Source: Datnioides undecimradiatus (Eukaryota > Chordata > Actinopteri > Lobotiformes > Datnioididae). Taken from it: a stretch of 64,000 nt of DNA. The stretch lies in assembly GCA_008933995.1 (NCBI GenBank), contig WARS01002753.1, positions 124,001 through 188,000 on the forward strand. Reading direction: 5' to 3'. Below the pieces are notes generated by a model. It was not told the DNA's origin. It was given only the letters and a program-made list of their open reading frames with translations, and ran no database searches. Positions 14,801-27,200 of the stretch are shown piece by piece. Numbering within the stretch: the stretch's first letter is position 1; each line of letters begins with the position of its first letter. Both the position numbers and the translations under genes were made by a program.

Positions 14801-17800
14801 AAGTTATTTCACCTGTTTTGAACAAATTAAACAGGACTGGAGGAATAAAACTTCTAAAACCTGGGTTCAGGATCTACTAGTTGTTTATATTCTAATGGCT
14901 CTAACTGTTCTGAAGAAGCTGAGAAACAAAAAAAAGCTGGATTTTTCTTTTAACCATCGCCCAAATCTCTCGTCCTGTGAGTCTCTCTTCTGGTTGAGCA
15001 ACTTCATTAATGTCTGCCAGCAGCATTTGAAAGCTCGGAGCCTGTAAGATGACACCACCATGCATGCAGACAGACTAGGACAAATATCAGTTAATTTAAA
15101 GCGTTAAACGTGGTCTGCTAAAAGCCTTGGCTCTGAAACTGGGTGTTTTACAGACTTCTTTGCAGAAAAGCATGTTGGAACAGTAATATGCTCTCTAATT
15201 AGTGTGGTAACAAACTGCTGTTTCAGTTCCAGTGACACCGTTTTTATACTTTTTCCATCATCTTCTTCTCCCATCAAACCCTTTTTCTGATGAACAGCAG
15301 ACAAGTCTGTGGATTATAATTCTCTGCAGCTTTGATCGTGTTCCAGACACGCCATATCTGACTGTTCACAACTTCCTGTTTGCACCAGATGAGCAATTAG
15401 TGATCACACTTTTTCCCAAGATTTAGTCATAATTTTGTAGCTTACGAACCCAAAGTATGAAGAACAACAAAAGACACTCTATGGAGAAGCTGCATTTGTT
15501 ATAGCAGAGGTTTAAAACACTGCAAAGAAACCAATAAATGTTAGAAATCATCTATGTTTAGGCGTTAGGATGCATTTTAAGCAATGGTGACTCGATGTAA
15601 AGAACAGCAACATTAGCTTTTTAGCACAAGGTGCCTTTTAGCACCATTGTAATAGTAGATGCTCAAAGCATGTCAGGTGACATAGAAGCAATAAGGTCCA
15701 CGTGGGAAGGAGGTTGTGGTGGAGGTCAGTTGATTGGATGGATGGTTCAAACAAACATGGGACTTTCATCCAGGAGAACGCAGCTTATGTCCCATGTGAA
15801 ACCAAAAGTCAACACCATGAAATATGGGGCTATTTGGTGCAATGAGATATGACTCTAGCTGGATGTAAAGAAGGACATAGCTCTGACATAGGTCTTTGAG
15901 GATTACTGAAACATTTCCAGAGCAGGAGAGTTTTTATTTATTTATTTCATGAAAACTGGACACTGTACCTCCTAAATGTACTGTAAAATGGAAAATCAAA
16001 CTTAAACATTTTTTCGTTTACAAAAAGTCCAAATATGTCCGTTATATAAATGATCTACCACCAAAATTGTTGTATTTCATTAAAATGCAGTCCAGCTGCA
16101 CTGTCACTATAAAGAAAATCCTCCTAGTCACCACTCGTGGAATACGAGCACATATATCAGGGCATATGATCCAAAACCAACAGTTGGCAAGACAAGAGCC
16201 CAAATTTACGAGCTGATGACTTTATGGGCCTCATACATCTCTGCCCCACCTGATGTCCCGTGCAAAGTGCTGTTGGAAGTTTAAAGGATCAGTAGATCTG
16301 CTTTTCCTTTCAGCGTAATCTCACGGTTTCCGACACAAGATGAAGAGCCACATGGCCCAGCGTACATCAAAAGGACCTGAAAACCATTAGGCGTATGCTT
16401 ATGTCCCGTGGTTGTAAGCCGAAACCTCATACGAAACCACCAGTGTGGACTCAGGTAGAAAGAAAAAAAACATGATTGACCCCAAAACCTCTTTTTTTTT
16501 TTTGCCACGAATGTTATTCTTCCTTTGTTACATCATCATGGCTGTTCGTCATGTGATGAGCGATGGAGTGGCCCTCGCATCAAATAGGCTTGAACCCACG
16601 ACCATCTGAATGTTGTTTCTGCCCATTACTGAGCTGTCGAAGATCAGTTCTTTCCTCAAGTCATTTACAAGCGAGGATGTTTGAGGTTTCGGGGAATGAC
16701 GGGACAGACTGAGACCACATGGTGCCAGCTGTCAGAAGTATTGAATCTCCGTGTCGTGCACTTTTGCGTCACAAACCTCAGGTCTTACGACTTATGACTT
16801 ATCGTTTGATGCGTGACTCAGATCTTTTTACGCTTCAAAGCGTACAGTGCATACCTGAATGATCACTTACCAGAACGAGCGCCAGGGCGACCCAAGACCT
16901 CTGTCGTGCGCATTCATCCACACATGTTGTCTGTTAACGTAACGTGAACCTGCCACACAGGACGTCGTGTTGTTCTGAAAGGTTACGAGTTAAAAAAGAT
17001 CAAATGGGCCCCAGATTGTAGTCATTTATGAGAAAGAGAGATCTCTCATCAATCACAATTTTCTTCTTGTGTATCCATTGATTGATGTTCCTTTAACTGA
17101 CAATGACTTCTATTGAGTCACCGTGAGAAGCTGACTCCAGTTTTGCTCAATGAGCTTTGTTAGCAGCTTAGCTTCCATACTTAGTTAGTAGATTTCTCTT
17201 TAAAAGAAATCGCTTTGGGTGATGAGATGAGGACGTATCAATGTGGATCCCACCAAAAGGAGCATGCAGTTAATGAAAACTACCAGAGACAAAGCAGCTA
17301 ACGTTAGCTTAAACTCTGATAGCATGCAGGGTCATCCGTCCTTGAGGTGCTACTGTCCCTGAACTGAACAAAGACAGGTGATAATATCATCGGCTGTGCT
17401 GCATCGCTTCCTTTAGATTTTCAGGATAAAGACGTGAAATATGTCCAACACTTGCTGAGGCACAACTCCAACAACTGGCCCATTACAATTCCTGAAAGAC
17501 ATTTTCCCATGTGCCTGTGAGCAGAAACAAAACACCCGATTTGATTTTCATTTTTGAGGCGTTGCAAAATTCAGTGTAATTTTCACTTGACAGATGACTT
17601 ATTACAAGAGAGATTGGAAGTGATGCATAAGTACATACTCTTATAACTACACGCAGAGCACTTACAGGCCTACTTTGAGAGGCCAGCTGACAGTGTGATC
17701 TCGAGGGTCCAACTTGCGGGTTTAATGTTGACGGACTGTTTTTACAGCAGATCTGCGCGGCTGCAGAGATCCAGATATAAATGATTTCATTGATTGCTTC

Positions 17801-20800
17801 AGACTCTGGTGAGAAATTTATTTTCACCCTGGAAACTCGGGCTCGTGAACGCACCGTGTTATTATTTTTTATGCGGTGGCTCACCTGAAGCCAAGCGTCC
17901 AACATCAACACAAAAGTACAGAATCAGGGATCAGTCAAGATCTATTTGTTTCTCTGATTCGGTTCCCTTCAGGGTTGAATCACCCCACGTGTACTCAGTT
18001 TTTGTCATTTATGCTCACTTATGCAGAATCGAATTATCCATCGCTGAAACAGAGCAGTCCAGCTCCCCCACCGTGCAGTTTAATCAAATTTCATTTATAT
18101 ATAATTTCATGCACACACAGTTAAGCAAACACACATGCAGGAACAGTGATACGAGTCTGTCTTTTACATTCATTTTGCAATTTCAGCTTTAAAATTAGAT
18201 GTGAGCTAAATACTGAGCTGTGGAGGTGCCGTTGGGCGGATTTTAAAAATGTGAACATTTAAGAAAAGATCACATGAAAGGCACAGATTGTTTTCAAGAT
18301 ATGCAAGCAAGCTCGCCAAAATGTTTGATTCCTGCGTGTGCGCCGGCCAAGAAAATCAAATTGGAAACAAATAACAAACAAATAAACAGAAAAGAAAAGA
18401 CAATGCACGGGTCACAATGTGAAAGACAACAACATCTGATTGAAGAGCATTTTATGAACAGATGGAGGCAGTTAACTGCTGTCTTGAAGCCATTCGGGGC
18501 CATCCACTCCCGATCCTTCCTGCCTGCCAGATAAACATTATTAATAGCGATCACTCCATGCTCTGGCGTTCCTCAGGTATTGACAGTCTGGTGCTGTAGC
18601 TCCCTTGGCCTCTGAGGTTTGAACCACTTGGACGACCACCAACACTTCAGAGCTCACCGGTCCAGTTTTCCCCTGGACAAGAAACATTCATTACATCTCA
18701 TGCGGCGCACATTAATTTCCCCACTTTCACAGAGAAGAGTACAAGACTTTGTTATGAAATGTCAAGCTCTCTCCAAATTAGGGAGTGTTTCTACTTTATG
18801 GTGAGCCCGTTGGCTGTCCGAGGTGAACATGAGAGCTGTCAGACTGTGGAGAGACTGGATAAGTTAGAGACCAGGATCCTTAATTCTGTAGCTTAATAAC
18901 TTTTCTGTCTGTGGGCATTTGTGTTGTTTTGCACAAGTTGTTTGACTCCGGAAAAGTCATCAGGCACATAAAGTTCTTGGTAATTCATTTAATTCTGCTT
19001 TTTTGGGGCGTTTCTACCACAGGAATAACAACTAAATTCATTTTTTATTCTCTTATTTTCATATTCTTTCTCCAAAATGCTAATACTTGGAAGAAAAGCT
19101 TTTTTTTTTTTGATTGGAATCAGTGCATTTATGTCATTATGTCGAGGGTTTCGAGGGGTTTTTCTGCGCCCGGGACGTCGGAAAATGTTGGCTCCAAGCA
19201 CAGAGGGCATGTAATTATTAAATATGAACATTTAGATGAAAGGTTGCAAAGCATGAAAGGTTTCCACCCTACAGCACTAACCTAATCGTCTCTAGTATTA
19301 AGAACAATCCTTTTACAATAAAATGACTGATTCATTTTAACATTTCTCCTCGTGCATCTGCCTGATTTCTACCAAACATGTCTGGGGAAATAAATAAATA
19401 AAGTGCACTTTCACCCGATTAACATAATTCAGCACATTTCCGTGATGTTGCCGTCCAGCTCTTCATGGCAGAGATATGATTGTCTGTGAAGTTTGCTTGT
19501 ATGGTTCTCATTATCTCTGAAGACTGAAGTCCTAATGTGCTGCCTCCATCCAGAACCTTTCCTGTTCTTCCTCCTCCTCCTCGTCTCTCCAGAGTCTTTC
19601 ATTTACACAGTGGGGAGCCTCAGGCACTTTGCAGAGGAGGGGAGGGGTGAGGGGATGAGAGAAGAAGATAAATAGTGTGAGAGACATGCAAAAGTCTTGC
19701 CTCAGAGGAATTCAGACATGTGAACGCTAAGATTAGAATGATATATGGGGCTGATAATAGCCTTTATTGCATGTATTAGTTACTTGGTGATACATGTTAG
19801 GAGTGTTCAGTAACTTTAGCTAACAGCATTAGCTGCAGCCTGTCTGCAGCAGCTCTCTCCAGTCTTGAGCAGCATGTTTCTTCAGGAAGTTGTGCTTTGG
19901 TTTGGTTGGCTGCCAGTAGTCATCCCGGTTACACTGCTCCCTGCAGAGCCGATGGGCAGCAGTGACAGCGTTTGGACGGGAGCATTAGCATCCATTTGGA
20001 GCAACAGCTAGCCGCGACTTCAGCGCGTCCTGATCCGACAGGGGCGGCCTGTGAGAGCTGAGCTGTGTGTTGTGTGACGTGTTGCTGCCACAGGTCAGAG
20101 ATGTGCAGCCATGAACCGTTTGGTTTCTGATCTTTTAGAGACGCTGAGCTAACAGCTCGCTCAACACTGGACCAGCTTCAACATTTGTTGCCCCCCAGTC
20201 GTCATTCAGCAGCAAAACATGAGAAAAGGAAGTCCAGGTTTAAAAAATGCATTTCAAGCCAAGAGTGAACACGAGCAATCAAATGGACCTGTACCTTGTT
20301 TAAAATGACAGTATATGTGCGACGCTGTTGAAGGCACCACGAACCAGCTGCAGGTGGCTGCAGGGGCTCCATAACTGGAAGTTATATCTAAATAAAACTC
20401 AATATTAACACTAATTCAAGCAATTCAGCTGATTCAAAATGAACTATATGATGTATATGATAAGATTAAAGTGGCTAATTAGACTTTATATTTTGACTTC
20501 ATATAAATACTTTATATTTCTGCTGCAATAAAATCATGTTTTTAGTTCAGGTGGCACAAAAGCTTCATTTAAAGACTTTAAAGGTGTGTTTTTTAGCAAA
20601 GTAAGTCACCTGTAATTAAACGCATTAATCACTGTGGTACTTCTTTAGCTTTAATGCCAGCAGAGGTTTCCAGGTTTCACTACAGCCTCATAGAAAATGA
20701 AAAAAAAAACAGGGACAGTTTCATATTTAACACACAGGAGGAGAACAAATAGTTTCAACATCTGTTGCAGGCAATTGAGGATTCAATTACTCATCCCTTA

Positions 20801-23800
20801 TTTGAAAACTAGCACTCCTCGCTTTCCCCCGTTTTCAGGATTGTCTGAACAAAAGAGCAACTGCAGCGCGTCTAATTTCTGTTTTTAATTTCCTGGTTTT
20901 CTGCAGGAACACGATGCGAATATGTGCCACAGATATGATAGTCAGTGTAATATTACGGTGGATATTAAATTATGATGGGCTAGTGAGTGCAAAGTACTTG
21001 ACTGTATAATGAGAGTTAAATGGTACACAGTTAAAATTTATGATGGTCTGATGAGACTAATATCCTGTCTAGATATTGTGTCTGGCTTTACTCTCCAGCA
21101 CTTTGTCAACAGTCTCAGCCGGCGCGCATGTCTTCACACCAGTCCAGAACACTGTGTGAGTGTGTGCGTGTGTGTGTGTGTGTGTGTGTGCGTGTGTGTG
21201 TTTACCTCTCTTCCTCGTTTTCTCTCTGCCTTCTGAAAGGTGATAAATCTAGTCAATTATACGAGGACAGCTGCTGCATAGCTTCAGGAATACGAGATGC
21301 ACTGTGGATCTGTGAAACTCCTGCTAACGCGTAAACATGCACACGCACACACACGCACGCACGCATGAACAAATACATAGTGTTTCTATGCAAAGTTATT
21401 GGCAATAATAAACTGACATTAAAACATAATCCACTGTATGCACATTTTATTTTAATACTTATTTTATTTTATTTTTTTTTAGTTTTCACCTTTTATTTTT
21501 TTAAAAACCTACTTAAAAACAGGATCGGGCACATATTGCGTCAAAATCAGGTATTCTCAAACGACGTATGATAAGCTAATAGCAGCAAAGTGCCACCGTC
21601 ATCAAAAAGCTCATCAAAACTCAACTTAAATAAAAGAATAAGAGCGATAAGAACGACCTAGAAACGACAGAAAACATCACAATCTGTTTAACTTTTTTAA
21701 TATCGCCCGTTCGCTAACATGGAGAGGGTGCTCCGGATGCTAATCATCCATTTTGATGTGATGCTAATGATGCTAACGATGCTACATGCTGACACCAGCT
21801 CCTTTTCTACTCTTAGAACTCACTTATCTCTTTATTCTTGTTCTTAATACTTGTTTATTAGACATTTTACATTTTTGCCATGTTCGATATAGCGATTCTT
21901 CATTACGTGAGTAGTTGGCCGCAGGTTTTAAAGGTTTAATTCGACGTTTGCTTAAATATGTGTATTTATTGTATGTGTATGGGAAGATTACTGCCCATGC
22001 TGCAGACAGTACAGTAGCAGGCCTAGCTTAGCTCAGCAAAAACACTGGAAACAGGGGTTAAGTTAAAGAAGATCCACCCTGCAGAATCCCGTTATATCTC
22101 GTTTGTTGAATCCATAGTATGTATAGTATGTTTCTTTACCGATAGCATTGATTTCCTGGAGTCTTGTCCGCTGAGGAGACTGTGTAAACGGTTCCTTCAC
22201 CAGTTTGTTGTCAGGTTCACGAGATTATTGCCAGATTGTAGATCGTGACGCTCGAATGATGGTCAGCAATCACCGAGAAATTACTTTTGGGCAAAACCTC
22301 AGTCCAGAATCATTTTAACCCCCAACTATTTACGAGGGATTTCACAACAGATGAAGAGAGCAACAGTTCAGTTCTCAATCCGAATGAATCAAAGGCCGTT
22401 TCTGCAGTTCTGCAAAATTCTTTTGCAGCGTGTTCGAAAACAACCAATTTATCTCCCTTTTTTGTTTTCATATTGGTTTGATTTACGGAGCTTCATTAAA
22501 CCCATAAACACTCACAATGAGAATAATCTGCTCTGTATGAGTTCAAAGCCATGCCAGCAAACGCCAGATGAAAGGGAGTCTTGTGTTCTGTCAGTGTAGT
22601 CGTGTTGGCGTCAACAACAGAAACTAAAAGTGTTCCTACACATTGTGTTGTGACGCTGTTTTGGTGCAGGAAGGCTCCGGGAAGTGCATAAAAACTTAGA
22701 TTAAATCCAAAACAAATGTGTATGAATGCCTCTGCCAGTTTACATGTGTGTACATGCATACGCAGATTGTTTTGTTAATGCATGCGTTGGCGTGTGTTGC
22801 AGTGGAGGAGACTCTGGTGAGGCTGGTGAACGGGTCGGGACCCCACGAGGGCCGCGTGGAGGTTTTCCACGAACGCCGCTGGGGCACGGTGTGCGACGAC
22901 GTCTGGGATAAAAAGGACGGCGACGTGGTGTGCAGGATGCTGGGATACCGAGGAGCCACTGAGGTCCATAAGACTGGACGCTTCGGGCAGGGTATGAGAT
23001 GGTCGACACACACCGCTCAAACAGCCGCCACTGTGCGAAGCTTCTTCTTGTTCTCTACCAGTTCCTCTACGCTAAGAGATGATTCTCTGAGGTGTCACTG
23101 TCTGATGCTACATAGTCCTAGAACTGTTTGGCATTGTGTGCGCTACCAAGATCACAATCACCGACTCATCATTGTCCTAAAACGATCACACGCTGTCGGC
23201 CGCACACGGGACGTCCTGGAGGGGCGGCGAGCCGAGCTGCTGCTAACGTTTGCTCAGCTTGTTTCTCTGATAACTTCAGATCCAGACGTCCGACGACTGA
23301 AATCCTTCATCTGCTTCAGATACAGAGTTAAAAACAAGCAGCGGCTGAAAAGAGGAGCACAGAAATGTGTCTTACAGCTGATCCAGAGTCAGTTTATCAA
23401 GCTGCTGACACACAGAAATGTGTCTTACAGCTGATCCAGAGTCAGTTTATCAAGCTGCTGACACACAAACACGGCACTGACACATGCACAGAGAGGAGAC
23501 GATGACAGGAAACCGATAACGGAGCGTGATCTGGATTAAAATGACAGATTAGAAGCATAGGAGATAATGTAAGGAAACAACTCAACAACAACATCTCGTC
23601 ACTTTCAGTCATTTTAATGCAGAAATGTTACTCATTCAACACGTAACACGCAGTATTGGTGTTTAAATTTGCCTCACATGTGCACATAAATGCAAAGTTA
23701 GAGGAAGTCTACATGACACACACTTCACTGTAGGTGTCTGTGCTGCACCGCCCCAATTTATGACCTTTATGGGCTCAACATACAGAGCTGTGGCACAAGA

Positions 23801-24199
23801 TGTTAGGGAAGCACCGAACAGACACTGCCTTCGTTTAAAACACGCATGTTGCAGGCACACCAAGCTCCCCTGAGGTTTAACAGCAGTAAGATGAAAAGAC
23901 AATATTTTAATAACTCACCTGCAGAAACTCTGCCTTTCGGTTCGTTCTTGGTGGAACAAACATCAACATCCCAGCAGGACGTCAACAGGCCTTCATCTGC
24001 CCACGGTCACACACTCAGGGTGAAATTCACTGAGGGAAGGACTTTTGATTTTAACTAACTCTGCTGTTTTTTATATATTATTTTGATGTTGAGTGGTATT
24101 ACTTGAACGGTGCCCTAAAATGCTGCAGGGATTAATATTAAGGTTTTATAGGGAAACTCTTCTGAGCCAGATGTCGTCAAGAAACTCTCCGAGGTCATA

Positions 24200-24235
<36 letters not shown>

Positions 24236-27200
24236 TTCCTCTCTCTCTCTCTCTTCATTTTATTTCATTCACCAAGTCAACCTTACATCATTCAGAGTCT
24301 CTGTCCAGGCCGAGTTGTTACCAATAAGTCTGGAAAATTGGGGGGAAAACATGCCTTTGTTCCAGGGGACGACCTCCAGACAACAGCGGTGACTAACATC
24401 ACGGCTGGGTTCAATTTAAAACGATCTGGAATACAAATATATGTCTTTTCAGATGAGTCACATACCTTTGGTCGTCTCTTTAGTTTTTTTCTAAATACAT
24501 AACGTCATTTAAAGTGTTTCTCAGACCCAGATTTGACAGGAGAGAACGCACCCTACCCGCAACGTTTCCAAATCTGTAAAAATCGGGAAAAACAATAAAA
24601 GAAAACCTTAATGAAACAATGAAAAATAGCATCTCTAATTAATATTTTGCATTTAAGATCCTTCAGCAGATCACCAGACTGCCAAAGAAGGATGAAGACA
24701 GTGTTTGTAATCAAAGATCAGGCCTAAAAAGCACAAAGGCGCCAGAACAGAAGCTTCGAAATGTTCAAATTCATCTTCAGTGGATGAAACTTGGAGCTGC
24801 AGCTGAAACCAAAGTGCACAAAAAGCCCAAAAAGCAGTTTTTTAACCAATTCACATCTACCATTTAGATAAAGTCACAAATAACAAGTGGGAAGTTCTCC
24901 CTTTCACTCCTCGGTGGTGCTTTCCTGTAGTTTTAACGCAATGCAAAGTTAATTTAGAGGCTGTTTCAGGGCTTTTTGAGCTTTTTATACACGTGTTGTA
25001 GGATGCACTGTTGCTCAGGTGCACATCAGTAGTTTTAGAGGGTGTGGTGTCACCACCACCACCACCAATCTCTCCACCCACCAAACTCCTTTGACAAAAA
25101 CAGTTATTTTGCTAAGCAGAAAACATGATTTATCAGTCTGCGGCTGCTTCCATCAGTTAGTTTGTTTGTGTTATTGTCTGATTTCTGTGTTTTGCAGACT
25201 TAGTCCCAGGTTTACCAAAGTCACACAAACTAACTGGCTGAGGCAGCGGTAGACCAGCAACTCACATCTTCTGCAACCTAAAATTACTGTTTTCCTCAGA
25301 GGAATCTGGTACAGTTTGAAACAACAACACATTTTAAAAGTGGGCTGTTTGACCACAACATAAAGACATGAAAATGCTCTAAAATACATTTCTCTGACGG
25401 CCCAGTCCACTGCGGTACGTTGCTTAGCTTCCTACAACAGAGCTCCTGCTGCTTCTCCAAACTGGTGGCGTGCAGACCGCTGCACTGTGGCTAGATGCAG
25501 ATTCAAGTCTTCACCATTTAATCAGTATATTTCAAGACCAAGCCCATTCCCGTAAATTGAACAGCAGCTCTCTCTGCAGAGGCGAACAGTGACTTGTCAT
25601 CTCCTCCGAACGAAGGAGAACCAGAGGAGCAGAGTTTGTTTGACCTTGTAATCAGTGAGGAGACGCAGACCTCCAGAGGACTCAGTTACCGAGCCCAGAA
25701 AAACTGCTTTTAACAAACTCCAGGGCCGACTGGTTCTTTGCTGTTTTTTGTCAGCAGCGGTTTTAAGTTTTGCTTCATTTTGCATTTTAAAAACAGCGTT
25801 TTAATTCATGGCTCTCAGTCATCCCCTCTGAATACCACACAGTGTGTTCGCTCATCCAACGCTTATTTGTGAGAAGTGTCATAAATTCAGCGCGCAGGAC
25901 CAAACCCCAGCCTGCGAACGGTGCCGTAAAAGGAAAAAAAGTTTGCGTTGAGATCCAGAATAAACAGTTTAAAGGTCCGTGTCCATTAAAGCAAACCCTG
26001 AGAAGGCACAGCAGCAGAACAGCTGTGGCCCATGTATTCCCCGGTGCATACCTTGTTTCCATCCTGTGCACGCCTGCGTGGAGGCACGTGCGCCGGCTGC
26101 TTCCTGCTGCTTTGAGGATGTCAAATCTGCGGCCAGCCACTTTCTCTTTATGCAACGTTGTGGAGCGAAGCAGGAATGTGGGAAGAATCCGTTCGACCGA
26201 CGTGCTGGTTTGCTCATTTTTGCTGTTTTTGTTCAGATTTCAGCTTTAAAATGCGATGTTTTGACCAAATCTGACAAAAGTTGGCATCGTTTTATCTCCT
26301 TATCCTGGGCGACGGTGCTTAAGTTTGAAGTTTTTAAGTTTTTTTATGTTATTGTAGTGTTTTGCGGGTCTATAGATGCACACTGGAAGCAGATTTAAGG
26401 GATTTTTAAGGCTATGTAAATAAAACTGACCTGAGTCAAACAACAGTTTATCAGTCTGCGTTTCAGTGCAGACTTGATTTGTCCGATGATGAGTCAACGT
26501 CTTTAAAACCTGCTCCAAACTGAGCTCTGATGTGAAAAGTATATACTGGAACGGGCCAAGTTGTATCTGGCAGTAATGGGGGCAGGGCGGGGGGGGGAAT
26601 ACCAGCTCCCAAAGACGAGTCAGCAACTTTGAGGGAACACATTTCATACGGTAAATCCTTCAAACACAAAAACACACATGTGATCCAGCTTCGGGCCGGC
26701 GCAGAGCGTTTTTAGCGAATTCGAGGTCGAATCTGGGGAAAACAACAGTGACGGTGAAGCTTCAGTGGAGGAAAACAACGTAAAGTTCCTTCACATGAGA
26801 CGTTTAACGTTATTATAGCAGGAAGCTAATTGTTATGTGGAGATATGGGGCAGTAATGCTGCCTCTCGCCCTCTGTGGGTGTTGTAATCCGACCCTCTCT
26901 GGTCTTTGTGAAACCGTTTCCCCTTCTCCGCTTTTAACCTCTGATCCGGATCCGTCGTCTGTGTCTCCGTCTGCTGGTGTCCTGCTCCCTCCTGTGTCGT
27001 TTCGCCTGTGTCTCGTTTGCTAATTGGCGTTAATTGGTGGAGCGTTAACGTGTGTGTGCCTTATTGTCCTGTCGCTGTTAAAAAGTCAGAGAAAAGGACA
27101 TTTTTTAGCTTTGTGACGTGCAAAAATTCACATTCAGAATTCAGGAAGACGAAGCAATAATTGGAGACGGGCCTCGCGAGCCCGCCGCCCCGAGGCCCGA

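Larger units (their letters stand above)
14771..22802. other. scara5 intron between collagen and SRCR exons
   Basis: About 8 kb without a supported coding exon. Features seen are a possible tRNA-derived SINE piece (16555-16645), a (GT)n microsatellite (21154-21202) and a GCTAA-rich patch near 21735-21790. The largest ORF, 17794-18192 (132 codons), has no recognisable domain. Confidence 0.6.

Noticed and set aside
15631-15852. Region with 'cacgtgggaaggagg' and 'gtcccatgtgaaacc' resembling a fish repeat
   Set aside because: Similarity to any remembered family was too weak to name or delimit.
17794-18192. 132-codon plus-strand ORF in a scara5 intron
   Set aside because: No domain, low-complexity composition, opposite-strand ORF of equal length, no splice context; consistent with chance.
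22696-23020. Minus-strand ORFs overlapping the SRCR exon
   Set aside because: Antisense to a clear SRCR coding exon; no homology.
25787-26398. Several overlapping ORFs of 80-140 codons on both strands
   Set aside because: Mutual antisense overlap and no motif; open frames here reflect composition only.
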